Source of the DNA: Spongorhabdus nitratireducens
GTDB taxonomy: Bacteria > Pseudomonadota > Gammaproteobacteria > Pseudomonadales > Endozoicomonadaceae
DNA: 64,000 bases
Assembly: GCA_947387575.1 (NCBI GenBank)
Contig: CANDOC010000006.1
Location: forward strand, 1-64,000
Direction: 5' to 3'
How positions within the stretch are numbered: position 1 is the stretch's first letter; each line of letters opens with the position of its first letter. This document shows, piece after piece, positions 56,293 to 64,000 of this stretch. Below the pieces are notes generated by a model. The model saw only the letters and a program-made list of their open reading frames with translations, was not told the DNA's origin and did not search any database. A program made the translations under genes and the position numbers.

Positions 56293-56305
56293 GTTATAGT
56301 ATAAC
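56293..56305 (-). promoter_or_regulatory. Zur-type operator before the CobW gene
   Basis: GTTATAGTATAAC is a perfect palindrome around one base, and flanking bases extend it toward AATGTTATAGTATAACGATT. It matches the core of the gammaproteobacterial Zur box (GTTATA-N-TATAAC). Position fits repression of the minus-strand CobW gene. Confidence 0.75.
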
Positions 56306-56421
56306 GATTTGAGGTTGTGGCTGACTACCTGATGTTGAGTATATAAATCAGGCCATCTGACCTGACAGCGACATAAAGGCTGGTTAAGATAGCGCTCTTT
56401 TCAGACTAGAGATTTGATGTA

Positions 56422-57270
56422 ATGGCAATTAACTGGTTTCCCGGACATATGCACAAGGCCCGCAAGGAGATTCGGGAAGCAATGCCGCAGGTGGATCTGA
56501 TTATCGAGGTGCTGGACTCACGCTTGCCATTCAGTAGTGAGAATCCGCTAGTGCCCGGGCTGCGTGGTGATACCCCCTGTATCAAGATTCTGAATAAAAG
56601 TGATCTGGCAGACCCAGCGGTGACAGAAGCCTGGGTGAAAACCCTGGAACAGGATCGCGGTGTAAAAGCGATTGCACTGACCCAGCAACAGCCGGATAAA
56701 ATCAAAAACCTGTTAAATGTTTGTCGTGAAATGGTGCCGGAACGTGAAGGTGATCTGAAGCCACTGCGGACCATGATTCTGGGTATTCCCAATGTGGGAA
56801 AGTCGACGCTGATCAATACCCTGGCAAACCGTAATATTGCCCGCACCGGCAACGAACCTGCGGTCACCAAGGCGCAGCAACGTATTCGCCTGGCGAACAA
56901 TATTGTGCTGCATGATACCCCCGGATTTCTTTGGCCCAAGCTGACTCCGGAAGCCTGTGGTTATCGACTGGCCGTCAGTGGTGCGATCAAGAATACCGTG
57001 ATCGAGCTGGAAGATGTGGCAATGTTTCTGGCGGAATATCTGCTGGAAGCATATCCGCAGCTGCTGGTAAAACGCTATAACCTGGATGAAGCGCCCCAAA
57101 GTGGTATTGAGTTGTTTGATGCGATTGGTCTGCGCCGTGGTTGTATGCGCCGGGGTGGTATTGCGGATACCTATAAAGTGGCCGAGATTCTGATCAATGA
57201 ATTCAGGGATGGAACACTGGGCAATATAACTCTGGAAACGCCGGAGATGGTTACATCTCAACAGGCGTAA
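56422..57270 (+). CDS. rbgA: ribosome biogenesis GTPase YlqF/RbgA
   Basis: 282 residues, circularly permuted GTPase. The G4 motif NKSD near residue 58 comes before G1 (GIPNVGKST near 121) and G3 (DTPG near 172). WFPGHMHKARKEI at the N-terminus is typical. It assists late 50S subunit assembly. In gammaproteobacteria the gene is patchily distributed. A terminator follows 20 bases after the stop. Confidence 0.92.
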   Translation: MAINWFPGHMHKARKEIREAMPQVDLIIEVLDSRLPFSSENPLVPGLRGDTPCIKILNKSDLADPAVTEAWVKTLEQDRGVKAIALTQQQPDKIKNLLNVCREMVPEREGDLKPLRTMILGIPNVGKSTLINTLANRNIARTGNEPAVTKAQQRIRLANNIVLHDTPGFLWPKLTPEACGYRLAVSGAIKNTVIELEDVAMFLAEYLLEAYPQLLVKRYNLDEAPQSGIELFDAIGLRRGCMRRGGIADTYKVAEILINEFRDGTLGNITLETPEMVTSQQA

Positions 57271-57289
57271 CAGCGTCTTTTAAACACTG

Positions 57290-57329
57290 AAAAAAGCCTC
57301 AGACGAAAAATAATAATGGAGGCTTTTTT
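57290..57329 (+). terminator. intrinsic terminator after rbgA
   Basis: AAAAAAGCCTC (57290-57300) pairs with GAGGCTTTTTT (57319-57329) around an AT-rich loop. Confidence 0.85.
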
Positions 57330-57408
57330 GATTCATTTTCATTCCACATCCGCTAAGCATAGATAGCTATCCTTCCCTGCACGCTATTACAAAATATAGG
57401 TTTGCCAT

Positions 57409-59214
57409 ATGTGTCATCAAACATTGGCAATATTTAAATATGCGCTCTCAGGAACACTGGCATTTATGTTTGTCAGTTTGTCATGGGCAGGAGTGCCTCC
57501 TCCAAATAATCCGGTTCAGCCTCTGGCAATATTGCAGGATCAGGATGCTATTCAAAAACTGTTGGGTGTTGATGAGGGCGCCAAAAGCATCAGGCTGACC
57601 GAGCTTACTCAAGATATACTCAGCTTCAGATTGGTTGCACCCTGGCATGCAGAATATATTGAATCCTGGTTGAAGCGGGAGTATGTAAAAGAGCTGGTTT
57701 GCTGGGGGCTTGAGCTTAAATGCCCGGAAAGTTTGATTGGTCTGGAGTCAGAAGAAAGATCAGAACCCTCTCACTATGTTAAAGGTAACGGAATATCGCT
57801 AACGCATGAAGATCTTGCAACGTTTAAAAGCAAGGTAGACTGGAATTCTTTTGTAAATATCTATGAGCCTCAGCGGCGGGCGGTCATTACCTCAGAGACC
57901 AACGCTTATCTGCTGCCCGGGGCATTGACCATTACCAAGCCACTTCACCTGTCCAGTAATGTTGCTGCAGATGACAAGAATGTGCAGGATCACTGGTACC
58001 ACGGGCAACCGGTTTATATTCTGGGTGCGACCAATGATCAGCAATGGTTGTACTTGATGGCCGGGATAGATACGTCCGGCTGGGTTCATCGCAGGCATGT
58101 TTCTTTTGTGACTGATGATGTTATCAAAACATTCACTGCCAATATGGTGATGACCAAGTGCTGTGTGTCCGGTGTAAGCGAAAAATTTGGCAGTGAAATC
58201 AAACTGCAAAGGACGTCTCTTCTTTCAAGGCAGGGCGAACATGCCCCCTTCACTTATGTAACCGTTGTTCAGCACGTCTGTATTTCTGAGCGTGACAAAC
58301 ACCCGTTTAAAATTTTTCCAGCACAAATCGATTCTGTCACCCTGGAAGACTCAACATTTTGCCCAGTAACCGATGATGCACTGGTGCTTATTGAAGATCA
58401 CCCTAGAACTCGTGATTTCTTTTTTGAGCGTTTGTTTGCTGTTATGCAGGGGATTGAGTTTTCCTGGGGGGGAGGGTGCAGGGAAGATGCGGTGGTTCCG
58501 GCCTGTGACACATCCAAATTTGTTCAAACAGTATGCCGGGATTGTATGGCTGTCGATATTCCAAGGAATTCCCAAGGTATTATTGAGCAGGTAAAGGGTG
58601 GTGATTTATTCGACCTTCCCTATGGAATGGCTCTGATTCGAAGCTATGAACATGAGGGTACCCTGATAATTGCATCAGCTGCTGCCTATGGATCTGAGCC
58701 TGTTACCAACTATGTAATTAATCTTCCCGGGGAGAGGAAGCAGGCAATCGGTTTATGTCATTCAAAACTGCCAACAGTCATTGGAAGCACGGATCAAAAT
58801 ATATTGCATAGACAATATGTCGTGGAGTTAATCCGGGAGCTTGGAACCACAGGTGATATTTTCGGTGGGCCCGGAGGAAAAATCTTTGTTTATCTTGGCA
58901 GTACAACAATCAATGACATCAGGCTCTTAGCAGAAGAAAAAATGACTGATGTCGATCGTGTATCGATTTTTTTTCCTGACGAGGATGGCTCTCAATCTGT
59001 ACTACTGATGTCAGGGTGTCCGCTTGGAGGTTGGGCTCCGGACAGAAAGGCATGGGATATTACCGGTAGAGCCCATATTTTTGGTATTACTCCCGCCAGC
59101 CCTGTTGTGAATGTCTGGCTGGATAGCAAAATTCATGTGGTCAATGTATTAAAAGAAAGCTGGCTTGAGAAACTGTGGACGAAAAAGAAGGGCCACTCCT
59201 CAGATGCTGGTTAG
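57409..59214 (+). CDS. secreted SH3/NlpC-P60-like protein, possibly inactive
   Basis: 601 residues with a signal peptide (YALSGTLAFMFVSLSWAG). SH3-like segments around residues 150-245 (AVITSETNAYLLPG, GQPVYILG, GWVHRRHVSF) lead to an NlpC/P60-like region at about 335-440. FSWGGGCREDAVVPACDTS matches the WGG...D-C-S active Cys zone. The usual G-H-V catalytic His position reads PYGMALIRS, and the second conserved His is IASAAAYG instead of an IH. So Cys is kept but no His partner is obvious. The C-terminal 160 residues are unassigned. Base composition is more AT-rich than rbgA or ygiQ. Confidence 0.72.
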   Translation: MCHQTLAIFKYALSGTLAFMFVSLSWAGVPPPNNPVQPLAILQDQDAIQKLLGVDEGAKSIRLTELTQDILSFRLVAPWHAEYIESWLKREYVKELVCWGLELKCPESLIGLESEERSEPSHYVKGNGISLTHEDLATFKSKVDWNSFVNIYEPQRRAVITSETNAYLLPGALTITKPLHLSSNVAADDKNVQDHWYHGQPVYILGATNDQQWLYLMAGIDTSGWVHRRHVSFVTDDVIKTFTANMVMTKCCVSGVSEKFGSEIKLQRTSLLSRQGEHAPFTYVTVVQHVCISERDKHPFKIFPAQIDSVTLEDSTFCPVTDDALVLIEDHPRTRDFFFERLFAVMQGIEFSWGGGCREDAVVPACDTSKFVQTVCRDCMAVDIPRNSQGIIEQVKGGDLFDLPYGMALIRSYEHEGTLIIASAAAYGSEPVTNYVINLPGERKQAIGLCHSKLPTVIGSTDQNILHRQYVVELIRELGTTGDIFGGPGGKIFVYLGSTTINDIRLLAEEKMTDVDRVSIFFPDEDGSQSVLLMSGCPLGGWAPDRKAWDITGRAHIFGITPASPVVNVWLDSKIHVVNVLKESWLEKLWTKKKGHSSDAG

Positions 59215-59341
59215 GGCTATAGGGAGTTATCCTTTAAGTGTTAAAGCTGTGCGGTATTTCAGTGCCATATATCGGGCTATCCTCAATAGCCGTTTTCTGG
59301 AAAAATACCCGCCTTTCTGAAATGACGCCCCTTGAGTGCCC

Positions 59342-61618
59342 ATGACCAAAACTGCTTCAACTCCTGATCTCTTCTCGTACCCCAAGTACTGGGCGGAATG
59401 CTATGGCACAGCACCGTTCCTGCCTATGTCCCGGGCAGAGATGGATGAACTGGGCTGGGACTCCTGTGACATTATCATTGTGACCGGCGATGCCTATGTC
59501 GACCATCCCAGTTTTGGTATGGCGGTGATTGGCCGTTTTCTTGAATCTCAGGGCTTCCGGGTGGGCATTATTTCCCAGCCTGACTGGAGCAATACCGAAG
59601 ACTTTATGAAACTGGGCAAGCCGAATCTGTTCTATGGGGTGACGGCCGGCAATATGGACTCCATGATCAACCGCTATACCGCTGATCTGAAAGTCCGTAA
59701 TGATGATGCCTACACGCCCAATGCCGAGCCGGGCAAGCGGCCAGATCGTGCTGTCATTGTATACAGTCAGCGCTGTAAGGAAGCCTACAGTGATGTGCCA
59801 GTGGTTATTGGCGGTATTGAAGCCAGCCTGCGCCGTATTGCCCAGTATGATTACTGGAGTAATGAGGTACGTCGCTCTGTATTGATGGATGCTACTGCAG
59901 ATATTCTACTTTACGGTAATGCCGAGCGGGCAATGGCTGAAGTCGCCGATCGACTGGCTGCCGGGGTGGATATCAGAGACCTGAAGGATGTTCGTGGTAC
60001 TGCTGTTATCCAAACTGCTGTGCCGAGCGGCTGGACAGAAATTGATTCGACCCGGATTGACTGGCCAAAAGATATCACCTCGATGGAGGAAGCTTTTGGT
60101 GGCAGCCCCTATGAATACAAGCAGGAATCTGAGTGTGACCAGAAGAAGACTGATGATGGGGTAGAAGCGGTAAAGATTATTCCGATGCCTCTACAAAGTC
60201 AGGTGCGTACGGAAACTGAAAATATCTACATTCGGCTGCCGTCGTTCGAGAAGGTGCGCAAGGATCCCTCTCTCTATGCCCACGCATCTCGGGTATTGCA
60301 TCAGGAATCAAACCCGCATAACGCGCGTACACTGGTACAAAAGCATGGTAACCGTGAGTTGTGGGTAAACCCGCCTCCTATCCCGCTTGAAACCGAGGAA
60401 ATGGATGGGGTTTTCGATCTGACATATCAGCGGGTACCGCACCCGTCTTATGGTAAAGCCAAGATTCCGGCGTACGATATGATCAAAACCTCGGTCAATA
60501 TCATGCGTGGCTGTTTTGGTGGCTGTTCATTCTGCTCCATTACTGAGCATGAAGGCCGGATTATCCAGAGCCGTTCTGAAGAGTCTGTTCTGGCCGAGCT
60601 GGAAGATATGCGGGACAAGGTGCCCGGTTTTACCGGTCAGGTATCTGACCTCGGCGGACCAACAGCCAACATGTACCACCTGAATTGCAAGAGCAAGGAA
60701 ATTCAGGCCGGTTGTCGTCGTCTGTCCTGTGTATTCCCCAAGATTTGCAGCAACCTTGAAACATCACACAAGCATACGACCCAGCTGTATCGGAAGGCGC
60801 GTGCTATTCCGGGTATCAAGAAAATCGCTATTGCCTCAGGTCTGCGTTATGACCTGGCGGTTGAAGATCCGGAATATATTGAAGAGCTGGTAACTCATCA
60901 CGTTGGTGGTTATCTGAAGATTGCACCGGAGCATACCGAGAAGGGTACGCTGGATCTGATGATGAAGCCGGGCATGGGCACCTACGATGCCTTCAAGAAG
61001 ATGTTCGACTTCTACTCAAAGAAAGCAGGTAAGAAGCAGTATCTGATTCCGTACTTTATTGCTGCTCACCCGGGCTGTGAAGATGAGGATATGCTAAACC
61101 TGTCGCTGTGGCTGAAGCGTAACAAGTTCCGGGTTGACCAGGTGCAGACCTTCTATCCGTCCCCAATGTCGCTGGCGACAGCAATGTATTACTCCGGCCG
61201 TAACCCGCTGAAAAAGGTCAGCTACAAGAGTGGTAAGCTTTATACGCCAAAGGACTATGAGCAGCGTCGCTTGCAGAAAGCCTTTCTGCGCTACCATGAC
61301 GACAAGAACTGGGGCTACCTGCGCAATGCACTGAAAGAGATGGGCCGGACTGACCTTATTGGTAATGGTGATAACCAGTTGATTCCGGCTGAGGAGGGGC
61401 ATGACCGGAATCGTCGGGGTGGTCATAAAAACACTCGCTCCAAAAAATCATCCGGTGGCTTCCAGAAAGCCCGTGGTGGACAGTGGGATGCTCGTAAGCC
61501 TCAGGGTAGAAAGCAAAGCCAGAGCAAATCAAGCTCCCACTCTGGAGGGGGTAATGGTTCAAATAAGAACCGAAATCAAACTGGGCGGAAAAGTAAAACA
61601 GGGTATCGTCCAGCCTAG
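59342..61618 (+). CDS. YgiQ-family radical SAM protein
   Basis: 758 residues from ATG 59342. The radical SAM cluster is in [19 protein letters not shown] (C-x3-C-x2-C) near residue 385, preceded by a B12-binding-like N-terminal domain. [33 protein letters not shown] near 590 is a family mark, and the last 80 residues are basic and Gly/Ser-rich. Function of YgiQ is not established. A GTG two codons earlier would also be in frame. Confidence 0.92.
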   Translation: MTKTASTPDLFSYPKYWAECYGTAPFLPMSRAEMDELGWDSCDIIIVTGDAYVDHPSFGMAVIGRFLESQGFRVGIISQPDWSNTEDFMKLGKPNLFYGVTAGNMDSMINRYTADLKVRNDDAYTPNAEPGKRPDRAVIVYSQRCKEAYSDVPVVIGGIEASLRRIAQYDYWSNEVRRSVLMDATADILLYGNAERAMAEVADRLAAGVDIRDLKDVRGTAVIQTAVPSGWTEIDSTRIDWPKDITSMEEAFGGSPYEYKQESECDQKKTDDGVEAVKIIPMPLQSQVRTETENIYIRLPSFEKVRKDPSLYAHASRVLHQESNPHNARTLVQKHGNRELWVNPPPIPLETEEMDGVFDLTYQRVPHPSYGKAKIPAYDMIKTSVNIMRGCFGGCSFCSITEHEGRIIQSRSEESVLAELEDMRDKVPGFTGQVSDLGGPTANMYHLNCKSKEIQAGCRRLSCVFPKICSNLETSHKHTTQLYRKARAIPGIKKIAIASGLRYDLAVEDPEYIEELVTHHVGGYLKIAPEHTEKGTLDLMMKPGMGTYDAFKKMFDFYSKKAGKKQYLIPYFIAAHPGCEDEDMLNLSLWLKRNKFRVDQVQTFYPSPMSLATAMYYSGRNPLKKVSYKSGKLYTPKDYEQRRLQKAFLRYHDDKNWGYLRNALKEMGRTDLIGNGDNQLIPAEEGHDRNRRGGHKNTRSKKSSGGFQKARGGQWDARKPQGRKQSQSKSSSHSGGGNGSNKNRNQTGRKSKTGYRPA

Positions 61619-61654
61619 GGCTTGATGATCAAAGCTGTAGTTTAAGAGCAGTAT

Positions 61655-61698
61655 AAAAAATGGCTTTTTCCGGTTGTTCTAGGTAAAAGCCATTTTTT
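61655..61698 (+). terminator. intrinsic terminator after ygiQ
   Basis: AAAAAATGGCTTTT / AAAAGCCATTTTTT, a 14-bp stem with a 16-base loop. Confidence 0.88.
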
Positions 61699-61853
61699 CA
61701 GGGAAATTTCGCTGTTATTGATTTATTATACACGTCAATGATCGACTATATTGTGGTGTAAATTATTAAAAACACACAAATTATAGCTGGAAAGAATAAA
61801 AAGTTTGGCCTATATCTATGTGAAAGTGTTAATAACGATATTAATTTTTAATA

Positions 61854-64000
61854 ATGATGACGACTCTATTCCGTCTTGTTTGTTTTTTTATGGTCTTTTT
61901 TCCTTTTTCAATATCTGCTGATTATCTCTCTATTGATGAAGCCAAATATAATAAATTAATGTATTACAGTCTTTTAGATAAAAAAACAGGCGCTTTATAT
62001 TTGCTTTGCAAAAGAGACACTAAAGAAAAAAATAAAGTCGTCGTGGTTCCTCCTGACAGATATGAATACATTCCGGAAGAGATGGTAAATCATTATTCTT
62101 TCTGTGTTCTGCCTAGAAGTGATATTGATATAGCTGATGTGCTCGAAGATTTTGTAGAGAATTGCTCAGTATATTTTTTGCCCTCGACGTATTATTTATC
62201 TCGTCCGGTGATGGTGCAGCTTGGTAATCAATATATAGGTGTAGAAGATCCAAATTTTAAAAAAGTACACAGAGTAATAAGCTGTTATGAATTATTCGGT
62301 TTATGCCAGCACAGTTATAAAGGGTTTGGAAGTGAGTATTATGTTGTGGCAGACCCTGAGAAGAAAAAAGCACAATCTGCTAGAGGAGTACCTTGCTTCA
62401 TTGCAAAGGGGGAAGCTTTTAAAAAGGATCCGACTTTGTTTCATATGAGTTCTGGTTCATCTATGTCAATGTTGGATTTATCCTTGCCTAGTTTGTCTGT
62501 TGCAACTGTTTTGATGACCCGATTGCCTCTGGCATGTCAGGATGAACACATCAAACTATGTGATATCGCATTTGTTGGAAGCTATTCTGCTGGGTCTGCA
62601 GATTTGACTGAGAATGCAGATTTTATAATAGATAACTCTGGTAGGGATGCTGTCATAACAGAGAAAATGAAGCAGCGAAGGCAAAGTACTCATATCACTC
62701 TGGAGAAGGTGGATCTACTAAGATCTCTATCATGCTTCTTGCATGGAGCGAGTGGAAAGCCGTTACTTTATGAATTGCTAAAAGTATTTGCAGAATGGAT
62801 TGATGCCCGACATCCTTACGTTATCCCTCTGTTTTGTCAGGCTCTCCAGCATAGTTTCTTTCCAGATTTTCCTGCGCTTCCAAATTCGAGGAATCCATGG
62901 CTGCAACCCTCGGCCCTTGCGTGTGTTCGAGGAGCTTATCATGCAGGTCTTGATATTGGAGATATTGATGAAGGTTCAGCGATGTCTTTTATTACAGGTT
63001 TTCTTGGTGTTGGAAGTTTATCTGCGTCCAGTAAAGTAATTGTTCTGGAGCTGAATGAGCGGTTTTCCAGAAAAAGGGATATGAGCAATTTTTCATGGCT
63101 GCTATCTGGCGGGGGAAAAGCTTCAATTATTGATTTTAAATGTTTGCAATATGAAAAAGTATCTTTGCAGTCAGATTGCTCAAGACCAACTGCAGCATCG
63201 GTTGTTGGTGTTGAAACAAACTCTCCTTTGGTTCTCAGTGATGGTGACTTCAGAAGATTGACATCACACTTCCCTCCACACCTCAAGATGAAAGCAAGGC
63301 AGGGATTTGATGAAGTAATTGGTTGTGTACTCTTTAGTGGGAGTAATAGTGAGATTAAATCTGAGGGCAGAATGACTTTTTTTCGAGAAGTTAACTCAGG
63401 GCTTGCTACAAGCTTTATTGATTTTTTTATTCATTCTCATAGTGAAATCAGGGCTCAAATTCAACCCATAATCCAGAGATGGAGGCCGAGGGTGTTGGAT
63501 GAAGAGAGTGGGATATTAAAAGGATCAACTGCCTATCGCCTTCTGTTTTCAATTTGCACTGAAATGAAAAAGGCGGGACATACTTCGTTCCGATTACAGC
63601 AGTTTTTAGGTTTGCTTGATTTTTTTGATGAGGGAAGTTTCAGGTTATTAATTCTAGAGAAGCTCAATCAACACCTATGTAGGGTTCCTGGTGTTAATCA
63701 GGTGAGAGGTGATAGTTATGGCAGAGATTTGAGTCTTATCTTTGCAAATAAAGAGGCGGCTAAGAAACTGGAAACATTTTTGGGAAGCCAGCGTTACTGG
63801 AATGATTTGACCGACCCCAGAACTGAAGATTACAGTGAAGCCTGTGTCCTTCATCAGTTGTTGATAGCTTACGTATCGAATGTTGACGGGATATTAGTTG
63901 AAAGGTTATTTCAGTCATGGAAGGTACAACTTGAAACCTCCCTGAAGCGAACTCAATCCATGCGTAGTGTGCGTGATGTCTCAACCAGTAATCTTAAATT
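61854..64000 (+). CDS. large secreted protein of unknown function, continues past the window
   Basis: An open frame of 715 codons with no stop before the window ends, starting at ATG 61854 (a second ATG follows directly). The signal peptide is MMTTLFRLVCFFMVFFPFSISA. The mature part has many short beta strands (STYYLSRPVMVQLGNQYIG, SWLLSGGGKASIIDFKCL) and several Cys, and later helical, basic segments. It may be a beta-helix or other repeat fold, but no domain is recognised. It is visibly AT-rich compared with ygiQ. The 155-base upstream region is also AT-rich and would hold its promoter. Confidence 0.72.
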   Translation, partial: MMTTLFRLVCFFMVFFPFSISADYLSIDEAKYNKLMYYSLLDKKTGALYLLCKRDTKEKNKVVVVPPDRYEYIPEEMVNHYSFCVLPRSDIDIADVLEDFVENCSVYFLPSTYYLSRPVMVQLGNQYIGVEDPNFKKVHRVISCYELFGLCQHSYKGFGSEYYVVADPEKKKAQSARGVPCFIAKGEAFKKDPTLFHMSSGSSMSMLDLSLPSLSVATVLMTRLPLACQDEHIKLCDIAFVGSYSAGSADLTENADFIIDNSGRDAVITEKMKQRRQSTHITLEKVDLLRSLSCFLHGASGKPLLYELLKVFAEWIDARHPYVIPLFCQALQHSFFPDFPALPNSRNPWLQPSALACVRGAYHAGLDIGDIDEGSAMSFITGFLGVGSLSASSKVIVLELNERFSRKRDMSNFSWLLSGGGKASIIDFKCLQYEKVSLQSDCSRPTAASVVGVETNSPLVLSDGDFRRLTSHFPPHLKMKARQGFDEVIGCVLFSGSNSEIKSEGRMTFFREVNSGLATSFIDFFIHSHSEIRAQIQPIIQRWRPRVLDEESGILKGSTAYRLLFSICTEMKKAGHTSFRLQQFLGLLDFFDEGSFRLLILEKLNQHLCRVPGVNQVRGDSYGRDLSLIFANKEAAKKLETFLGSQRYWNDLTDPRTEDYSEACVLHQLLIAYVSNVDGILVERLFQSWKVQLETSLKRTQSMRSVRDVSTSNLK

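Overview
The window is a chromosomal segment of a Gram-negative gammaproteobacterium. The evidence is gammaproteobacterial-type gene content (TmcA, GlpFK/GlpABC, Men genes in F-D-H-B-C order, UbiU/UbiV, YgiQ, YjbQ, YdcH, lipoproteins, an LPS ABC exporter). An Oceanospirillales or Endozoicomonadaceae-like host is my best guess. It is an inference from gene mix, moderate GC and large AT-rich secreted proteins, not something the sequence proves.

Layout. (1) 1-505: the 3' end of a 5S rRNA and its terminator, then a broken DUF2505 gene. (2) 542-10817: one tightly overlapping, visibly AT-rich, minus-strand surface-polysaccharide operon running from wzm/wzt through two SDR epimerases, a GT-like/methyltransferase fusion and three glycosyltransferases. 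It ends exactly where the DUF2505 gene is cut off. (3) 11254-18085: tmcA, an orphan eukaryote-type hisA, two tandem related lipoproteins of unknown function, and a His-rich peptide/HupE-UreJ/membrane-anchor cluster that looks metal-related. (4) 18156-28404: ispG, then glpFK divergent from glpABC with an FNR-like box between them, then putP. (5) 28470-30440: small and hypothetical genes. (6) 30730-40480: the o-succinylbenzoate menaquinone pathway (menFDHBC, with menE about 2.3 kb downstream). (7) 40521-46843: thpR, a JAMM-like protein, a 161-bp palindromic MITE-like element, yjbQ, a LytM peptidase, add, and ubiUV behind a good FNR-type promoter. (8) 46938-52482: a SlyB-like lipoprotein, a thioesterase, a CULT (cereblon-type) domain protein, a tandem-rhodanese sulfurtransferase, an IlvM-like ACT protein with an attenuator-like leader, ydcH, a class II DAHP synthase and tRNA-Pro(CGG). 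(9) 52643-57270: a micropeptide/methyltransferase/SET trio, a LysR regulator overlapping tail-to-tail with a CobW GTPase that has a Zur-type operator, and a YlqF/RbgA GTPase. (10) 57409-64000: a secreted NlpC/P60-like protein lacking an obvious catalytic His, YgiQ, and a large secreted protein running off the window end.

The physiological theme is respiratory flexibility. Anaerobic glycerol-3-phosphate dehydrogenase (GlpABC), menaquinone synthesis (Men) and oxygen-independent ubiquinone synthesis (UbiUV) lie within 25 kb, and two of these loci carry FNR-like sites. The less understood content is the lipoprotein pair, the CULT, JAMM-like and SET/methyltransferase genes, the eukaryote-type HisA, and the two AT-rich secreted proteins at the right end.
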